Assembly: GCA_051652785.1 (NCBI GenBank)
Contig: JBOFUX010000008.1
Span: forward strand, 1 to 8,720
Source of the DNA: JAGNZR01 sp051652785
GTDB lineage: Bacteria > Fusobacteriota > Fusobacteriia > Fusobacteriales > Fusobacteriaceae
DNA: 8,720 nucleotides
Reading direction: 5' to 3'
The notes beneath the pieces are model-generated. The model ran no database searches. It worked only from the letters and a program-made list of their open reading frames with translations, and was not told where the DNA came from. Positions 4,988 to 8,720 of the stretch are shown one piece after another (within the stretch, counting starts at the first letter, position 1; every line of letters begins with the position of its first letter). Both the position numbers and the translations under genes were made by a program.

Positions 4988-6340
4988 CTAAAGAGTATAT
5001 CTTGTGTTTTTACCTGTTCCTGTTCTTTTGATAGTTTCAGATTCTATCATTATTTTCAAAATTTCAGAAATACGAGTTTTTCCAAGATTAAGTAATTTTT
5101 GAGCCTCACTTGTAGACATTTGATTATTTTTTCTTAAATATTCTTTTATTTCATATTGATAAAAAACAATATTCGTTCGTTCGTCCGTTCGTTCGTTCGT
5201 TCGTTCGCTTTTATTTCTATAGAAGATAACACTAAAAAAATCTCCCCTTTCAGAAATTAAAGGTTCTTTTAAATTCAGAGCAAGGCATTGTTTTTTTATT
5301 TTAATAAGACCAGTTCCCCATTGTTCAACGTATCCAAGTTCTCGGAAAATTCGAGTAATAGATTTATTTCTAGCTTCAGATCTTCCAGTAAAGGCTTCGT
5401 CAAGAGTTATTGAATATGGTAAACCGCCTGGAGAAAGGATTTCTAAAACATCTTCAAATATTGCAACTTTTAAGTTTCGCCCTCTATTTGAGTAATCTCT
5501 ATGTATTATAGCATTTATAATGGCTTCTCTTATTGATTCAAGAGGTAGTTCATAGGTATCAGTTCGCTGAAGTCCTTTTATTTCTCCTCTTAAAAAAAGA
5601 TTGTTTTTAATAAATTTTTCTATTTCGTTTAATTGTTCAAAAAGATTTCCGGAAAATTCTTTTTTATCAATAAAAATTTCAGGAGTATTTCCTTTAAAAT
5701 TAGCACATTGCGTTTCCACATGATCATGTAGCCCAAGAATAATAGATAATGCTCTTGTGGGATAAATTTTTCCAGACTCTTCTTTTACGAGTTTAAGTCC
5801 TTTCATTTTTGAAATATTAAAACTTTTTCCAATGTTTTTAAATTTATTTTCTAGAACAGAAATATCAATATCTTTAAAATCTACAGTATAGTCTATTTCT
5901 TCATCATAACATAAACCCAAATTTTGTCGCTTTAGTTCTTGAATATTTTCCAAACTAGCTTTTCTATTAGTTGCCCCAATTCTTAAATAGACTCCATTTT
6001 CTATTCCTTCATTTTTAATAAAATATGGTTTAGTACTTCCTCGATAGATTTCTATGACAAGTATTATTTTACCGTCAATATTTTTAATATATATTTCAGG
6101 AAGAATATTAGGATAACAAGTTTCATAGATTAGTGAGACTATTCTATCTTGTAATTCAAAAATATCTTTGTCTTCTAATCCGATGATTTCTCTTTTATCA
6201 TTTACTCCAATAAATATTTTTCCACCAGCAGTATTGGAAAAAGCAACTATAGTTCTTATAATCTGATCTTTTGTTGGAAATTGTTCTTTAAATTCTAAGG
6301 TTTTATTTTCCCCCGATTTTATAAGTTCTTTGACATCCAT
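4988..6340 (-). CDS. AlbA_2 / HATPase_c_4 / winged-helix regulator (COG2865 type)
   Basis: A 450-residue protein, a full-length member of the family often mislabelled 'RecG-like' or 'ATP-dependent DNA helicase-related'. Domains in order: AlbA_2 (Schlafen AlbA-like, about 8-135) with ENKTLEFKEQ and FSNTAGGKIFIGVND; a middle region; an HATPase_c_4 region (about 255-350) with ESIREAIINAIIHRDYSNRG and LSPGGLP; a low-complexity linker SERTNERTDERTN (378-390); and a C-terminal winged helix (391-450) ending TGKNTRYTL. It is presumed a DNA-binding transcription regulator; targets are unknown. AAGGAGG (6346-6352) sits 5 nt from the ATG. It is the second gene of a two-gene operon, 20 bp after the EFR1 stop. 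The linker is encoded by a tetranucleotide tract, so gain or loss of one unit would cut off the winged helix. Confidence 0.88.
   Translation of the reverse strand: MDVKELIKSGENKTLEFKEQFPTKDQIIRTIVAFSNTAGGKIFIGVNDKREIIGLEDKDIFELQDRIVSLIYETCYPNILPEIYIKNIDGKIILVIEIYRGSTKPYFIKNEGIENGVYLRIGATNRKASLENIQELKRQNLGLCYDEEIDYTVDFKDIDISVLENKFKNIGKSFNISKMKGLKLVKEESGKIYPTRALSIILGLHDHVETQCANFKGNTPEIFIDKKEFSGNLFEQLNEIEKFIKNNLFLRGEIKGLQRTDTYELPLESIREAIINAIIHRDYSNRGRNLKVAIFEDVLEILSPGGLPYSITLDEAFTGRSEARNKSITRIFRELGYVEQWGTGLIKIKKQCLALNLKEPLISERGDFFSVIFYRNKSERTNERTDERTNIVFYQYEIKEYLRKNNQMSTSEAQKLLNLGKTRISEILKIMIESETIKRTGTGKNTRYTL
5172..5207 (-). repeat. Tetranucleotide tract (TTCG)9 on plus strand, CGAA on the coding strand
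   Basis: Nine units occur in a row, one of them the variant TCCG (5184-5187), leaving five perfect units at 5188-5207. The tract encodes the ERTN/ERTD linker of the AlbA_2 regulator. Because 4 is not a multiple of 3, a one-unit change shifts the frame ahead of the C-terminal DNA-binding domain. This has the form of a slipped-strand switch, although the interruption may stabilise it. Confidence 0.9.
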
Positions 6341-6360
6341 CTAAACCTCCTTTTGCACTA

Positions 6361-7128
6361 TCATTTTATTAACTCACCAATTGATATATATGGATTTTTA
6401 TATCTTAAACTATTCTCGCTTTTCTTTCCAGAAGTTATAGCAATGGAAGGACATAAATTAACACAAGCTAAGCAATCCTCACAACTACTATTCCATATAG
6501 GGAAACCATCTTTTAGGTGAATATTATTAACAGGACAGACTTGCTCACAAATTTTACAACTAGTGCATTTATCTTTTTTTACTATAAAGTTTTTGTGAAC
6601 TGTATTTAATCCCAATCTCCAAAATTTATATATTCCAAGGAAAATAAAATAGAGTAATGTAGATTTATGAGGACTTATTCCTTTATTATTTATAGTATTA
6701 GTTATATCTTTTATTTTAGGGCTAGATAATTCTATATCTTTAATAGCAGCATTCTCTGACAAAGGTTTGAAAAATTTCAAGTAATTGTCTGGCATATGAC
6801 AATATTCAGAATAATTTAATTTAGAATTTTTATTTTTTAGTATTTTATTAATTTGATGAAATGGTATCCCATAACCACTCCCACCACAAGTTGCTAGGGC
6901 AAAAATATATGAAATATTTCCTATTTGAATATTTTCAAGAAACTCTTGAACTATTTTAGGGATTCCCATTGCATAAATAGGAAATAATATTCCAACTTCA
7001 CCTTCTAATTTGATATTTTTATTAATAACATGAGCTATATTAATCAAATCATAAGAGCAATTATCTTTTAAATGTTTTGCTAAATAAAGAGTGTTTCCTG
7101 TTCCAGAAAAGTAATATATTGTCTTCAT
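6361..7128 (-). CDS. EFR1-family flavodoxin-ferredoxin fusion
   Basis: A 255-residue cytoplasmic redox protein. The N-terminal flavodoxin-like domain (about 1-150) starts MKTIYYFSGTGNT, with the FMN phosphate loop SGTGNT at 8-13 and LATCGGSGYG near 78. The C-terminal bacterial ferredoxin part (about 180-228) has two [4Fe-4S] motifs: Cys188, 191, 194 and 198, and Cys216, 219, 222 and 226. The combination is that of EFR1 proteins common in anaerobes, thought to shuttle electrons; the specific partner is unknown. The ATG at 7128 is chosen because AAGGGGG (7141-7147) lies 12 nt upstream. An ATG at 7140 would have no spacing, and one at 7170 falls at the predicted transcription start. The AlbA_2 regulator follows 20 bp downstream in the same transcript. 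Confidence 0.88.
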   Translation of the reverse strand: MKTIYYFSGTGNTLYLAKHLKDNCSYDLINIAHVINKNIKLEGEVGILFPIYAMGIPKIVQEFLENIQIGNISYIFALATCGGSGYGIPFHQINKILKNKNSKLNYSEYCHMPDNYLKFFKPLSENAAIKDIELSSPKIKDITNTINNKGISPHKSTLLYFIFLGIYKFWRLGLNTVHKNFIVKKDKCTSCKICEQVCPVNNIHLKDGFPIWNSSCEDCLACVNLCPSIAITSGKKSENSLRYKNPYISIGELIK

Positions 7129-7176
7129 TTTTTTATTCATCCCCCTTCTTTTATTTAATATTGTTCTCATTAAATT

Positions 7177-7185
7177 ATTATAACA
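7177..7185 (-). promoter_or_regulatory. Extended -10 promoter of the EFR1-regulator operon
   Basis: On the minus strand TGTTATAAT gives a perfect TATAAT with an upstream TG. No good -35 lies at 17 bp (AAACAT), as is usual for extended -10 promoters. The start would be near 7170. Confidence 0.6.
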
Positions 7186-7361
7186 TACAATAAAAAAATA
7201 TGTTTCTAAATATAGATAAAAGTTACTTTATAAAATACTAAAAAACAAAGATAATTTTTCAGAAAAAATAGCGATTAAACTTGAAGCGTAATAATGAGGA
7301 TGTGAATTAGAAAGTTAAAATTATATTAAAAACTAGTGCTTTGAATGAATTAATTTTTTTT

Positions 7362-7392
7362 GAAATTTGGGACAATTAAACTTGCAATTTAG
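7362..7392 (+). repeat. Short dispersed repeat, copy 2
   Basis: This matches 1032-1062 in the same orientation (GGACAATTAAACTTG core). It directly precedes the point where yhfZ-like coding sequence begins, so it probably marks the breakpoint. The 180 bp to its left (7183-7361) are AT-rich and show no gene; a weaker echo, GCGATTAAACTTGAAG, occurs at about 7270-7285. Confidence 0.55.
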
Positions 7393-7393
7393 G

Positions 7394-7756
7394 TTAAAAA
7401 GAAAAAATTGTACAATGCTTAAAGTAGGAAAAGACTTAGAATCTAATGACCACATTTTTTTAACAAATTCTAATTTTCAAAAAAATAAAAAAATAAAAAT
7501 GATAGATATTAAATATTCAGAAGTTATTGAAAATCTAATTGAAAAAAAAATAGATGCTACTATTTGGAATTATGATGATATTTTAGATAAACTTGTACAT
7601 TTGAAAAAACATGGAATAGTTATGGAAGAGTTAAATGAAAATGAGAAAAATCTATTAGCTACAGAATCAGTAATAGTAGTGAGAAAAGATAATGAAATTA
7701 TAAAAAAAATATTTAAAAAATTTTTTGATAAAGAAAAAATTAAACTTATAAATTAA
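7394..7756 (+). pseudogene. C-terminal fragment of a YhfZ-like regulator
   Basis: About 120 codons with features of the C-terminal ligand-binding part of YhfZ-type proteins: LKVGKDLESNDHIFLT, IKYSEVIENLIEKKIDATIW, then NYDDI, ATESVIVVRKDNEIIKKIF and a stop. Full YhfZ proteins are about 300 residues, with an N-terminal helix-turn-helix that is missing here. The frame stays open upstream into the short repeat at 7362-7392, and the only ATG is at 7415, without a Shine-Dalgarno sequence. It is most likely a broken gene. The assignment comes from remembered family pattern and gene order (a YhfY-like fragment follows 20 bp later). Confidence 0.55.
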
Positions 7757-7776
7757 TAAAAAAATTGGGAGGGAGA

Positions 7777-7917
7777 ATGAACTTACACACGAGGCTAGAG
7801 ATATTAAATAATTCAGGAGCAATTTATGATGAATCTTTAATAGTTGTAGAAGATCCTAAAATAATCAATCCTAAGTTATTTTTAGAGGAAGTGTTGAATG
7901 AATGGAAGTTTAGGTGA
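7777..7917 (+). pseudogene. N-terminal fragment, possibly YhfY-like (PRD protein)
   Basis: A start-like ATG follows GGGAGG (7767-7772) at 4 nt and encodes 46 residues, beginning MNLHTRLEILNNSGAIYDES and ending NEWKFR. The TRLxxLxxxGxI opening resembles the first residues of YhfY-type PRD proteins, which normally follow yhfZ, but the rest of the domain is absent. A different frame continues NGSLGELYKYMMKLRINIS to a stop at about 7960, suggesting a frameshift before the dispersed repeat begins. The identity is tentative; that it is a fragment is more secure. Confidence 0.4.
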
Positions 7918-7936
7918 ATTATATAAATATATGATG

Positions 7937-8105
7937 AAACTACGGATAAATATCTCTTAGAAAAAAATAGAGCGTTCTCTTTAAAAGAGAAACGCTCTAT
8001 TTTTTTTTGATATATCTAACAAATCATAAACTCTATAAATATTATTTTTTAAAAGATAAAGCATGATTAATACTTTTCCTAATCTTCCATTGCATTTAGA
8101 AAATA
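7937..8105 (+). repeat. Dispersed terminator-bearing repeat, copy 2
   Basis: The second copy of the 4800-4974 repeat, with a few substitutions and a 5-bp deletion near its left end, where it still shows AAACTACG against AAACCACG in the nitroreductase 3' end. It ends around 8105. Two copies 3.1 kb apart in the same orientation could recombine and delete everything between them. Confidence 0.75.
7965..8008 (+). terminator. Strong terminator in repeat copy 2
   Basis: AAATAGAGCGTT (7965-7976) pairs with AACGCTCTATTT (7991-8002), followed by nine T (8000-8008). It is nearly identical to 4833-4872 but has a better T-run. It insulates the region to the right from yhf-remnant transcription. Confidence 0.85.
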
Positions 8106-8145
8106 ATAATTTTAAAATAACACATACAGGTAAAAAACGTATTAA

Positions 8146-8181
8146 AATGGTATCTTTTCTATAATTATAGGCACCATTATT
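8146..8181 (+). repeat. Left 36-bp inverted repeat
   Basis: Its reverse complement is at 8508-8543, with 4 mismatches in 36. The inner part TAGGCACCATTATT is identical in both. It contains the perfect 12-bp palindrome CTATAATTATAG (8159-8170), a dyad of the sort recombinase sites carry. Confidence 0.85.
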
Positions 8182-8189
8182 CTAAAATA

Positions 8190-8218
8190 GTTATACCATA
8201 TATATTTTTTTATGTCAA
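8190..8218 (-). promoter_or_regulatory. Near-consensus promoter pointing left, away from the 8590 gene
   Basis: On the minus strand TTGACA (8218-8213), a 17-bp spacer and TATAAC (8195-8190), with an extended TGG before the -10. This is the best promoter in the window. It would start transcription near 8183, at the inner edge of the left inverted repeat. No gene lies to the left in that direction; inverting the segment would aim it at 8590. Confidence 0.75.
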
Positions 8219-8290
8219 TTTTTTTTTCAAAAATAATTAGGTTTTTTAGTCACGATTAAAGGTAAAATTTTTAAAATAATAGCAGTAAAC

Positions 8291-8335
8291 ATAGAGATTT
8301 TTAAATTATAAAATTTCTATATAATTTTTTTTTTT
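8291..8335 (+). terminator. AT-only hairpin with an 11-T run inside the segment
   Basis: ATAGAGATTTT (8291-8301) pairs with AAAATTTCTAT (8310-8320), 11 pairs including one G-U, then ATAA and 11 T (8325-8335). The stem is weak because it is AT-rich, but the arrangement is that of a rho-independent terminator and would stop rightward read-through inside the segment. Confidence 0.5.
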
Positions 8336-8475
8336 AATTTTTTTTAATTTTTTTCTTATAAAAAATATTTTTAAAGAACTATTTTTATAAATCCTACCCT
8401 GCTTATAATCTAATCAAAATCAAAATTAAAAAAAAGTTAAAGTTACCATTCATAATCTTAATCTTTTACTACCTA

Positions 8476-8504
8476 TTTATGAGTATTTTCTTTTAAATTA
8501 TAAT
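8476..8504 (+). promoter_or_regulatory. Weaker promoter pointing right, toward the 8590 gene
   Basis: A perfect TATAAT (8499-8504) with a poor -35, TTTATG (8476-8481), at 17 bp. It lies just inside the right inverted repeat and may give basal expression of the 8590 gene in the present orientation. Confidence 0.45.
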
Positions 8505-8507
8505 AAC

Positions 8508-8543
8508 AATAATGGTGCCTACAATTATAGAGAAGTTATCATT
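8508..8543 (-). repeat. Right 36-bp inverted repeat
   Basis: Inverted partner of 8146-8181 (4 mismatches). Its palindromic core reads CTACAATTATAG in the plus direction, one base short of perfect symmetry. Confidence 0.85.
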
Positions 8544-8589
8544 AAGAAAAAAATAAAATAAGAACTGAAAACCAAGGAGTGGAAAACTA

Positions 8590-8720
8590 ATGAAATTCAT
8601 AAAAAAAATAATCATAATCACATTATTGTTGTGTAGTACTTTGAATATTTATGGAATAAAAATATCTCCAATATCATTTGATAAAAGAATAGATGTAGAA
8701 GATTCCTTTGCAGAGATAAC
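8590..8720 (+). CDS. Secreted protein, 3' end outside window; possibly a pilus-chaperone-like protein
   Basis: Only 43 codons are visible. Residues 1-22 are a clear signal peptide (MKFIKKIIIITLLLCSTLNIYG); LLLC is not a good lipobox, so cleavage after Gly22 is more likely. The mature start IKISPISFDKRIDVEDSFAE resembles the first strand of periplasmic pilus chaperones or related Ig-fold proteins ('xISPxxFxxxxxxxxAExTxxN'), but too little is visible to be sure. AAGGAG (8574-8579) is 10 nt before the ATG. The gene starts 46 bp after a candidate invertible promoter segment, as is typical of phase-variable surface structures. Confidence 0.75.
   Translation, partial: MKFIKKIIIITLLLCSTLNIYGIKISPISFDKRIDVEDSFAEI

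Larger units (their letters stand above)
8146..8543. other. Candidate invertible promoter segment
   Basis: A 398-bp AT-rich, gene-free segment bounded by 36-bp inverted repeats. Inside are a near-consensus promoter firing out of the left end, a weaker promoter firing out of the right end and a hairpin with a long T-run. The right end is 46 bp before the ATG of a secreted protein. This matches the layout of phase-variable invertible promoters. A non-autonomous transposon (MITE-like) is the alternative; no target duplication is obvious. No recombinase gene is in the window. Confidence 0.6.

Noticed and set aside
7140..7170. Upstream ATG starts for the EFR1 protein at 7170 and 7140
   Set aside because: 7170 coincides with the predicted transcription start and lacks a ribosome-binding site; 7140 directly abuts the G-run with no spacing. 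MKTIYYFSGTGNT from 7128 is the family-typical start.

Overview
The DNA is very AT-rich and its genes read like Fusobacterium: a Fusobacterium/Clostridium-type RfbB, a secreted FMN/FAD flavocytochrome c, an EFR1 flavodoxin-ferredoxin and YhfZ-like sequence. The genus is inferred from gene content and composition only. There are no rRNA, tRNA or CRISPR loci. The window looks like an accessory region where intact genes are separated by repeats and decaying gene fragments.

Left to right: (i) 1-1011, the 3' part of a dTDP-glucose 4,6-dehydratase gene. (ii) About 1089-2299, a module with the full architecture of a type III toxin-antitoxin system: a strong promoter, a short RNA made of tandem 36-nt repeats, a hairpin terminator, then a ribosome-binding site and a toxin gene. 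The toxin N-terminus resembles ToxN/AbiQ endoribonucleases and is fused to a C-terminal Fic/Doc-like domain whose catalytic His position is Gln. (iii) 2394-4098, a secreted flavocytochrome c with its own promoter and an operator-like palindrome. (iv) 4099-4460, a DUF4160 remnant and an intact DUF2442 gene. (v) 4485-4838, a second, toxin-less copy of the antitoxin RNA joined to a broken nitroreductase gene.

(vi) 4988-7128, a minus-strand pair with a 20-bp gap: an EFR1 protein, then an AlbA_2/HATPase/winged-helix regulator carrying a (CGAA)n tetranucleotide tract in its linker. (vii) 7362-7917, fragments that look like yhfZ and yhfY. (viii) 7937-8105, the second copy of a terminator-bearing repeat first seen at 4800-4974. 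(ix) 8146-8543, a 398-bp segment bounded by 36-bp inverted repeats. It holds a near-consensus promoter pointing out of its left end, away from the next gene, and a weaker one pointing right. (x) 8590 onward, the start of a secreted protein gene.

The three most interesting items are the ToxN-Fic fusion with its repeat RNA and orphan antitoxin copy, the candidate invertible promoter before the 8590 gene, and the slippage-prone tract in the AlbA_2 regulator. Together they suggest phage defence or plasmid-addiction history plus phase variation. All functions are inferred from sequence pattern and remembered families.
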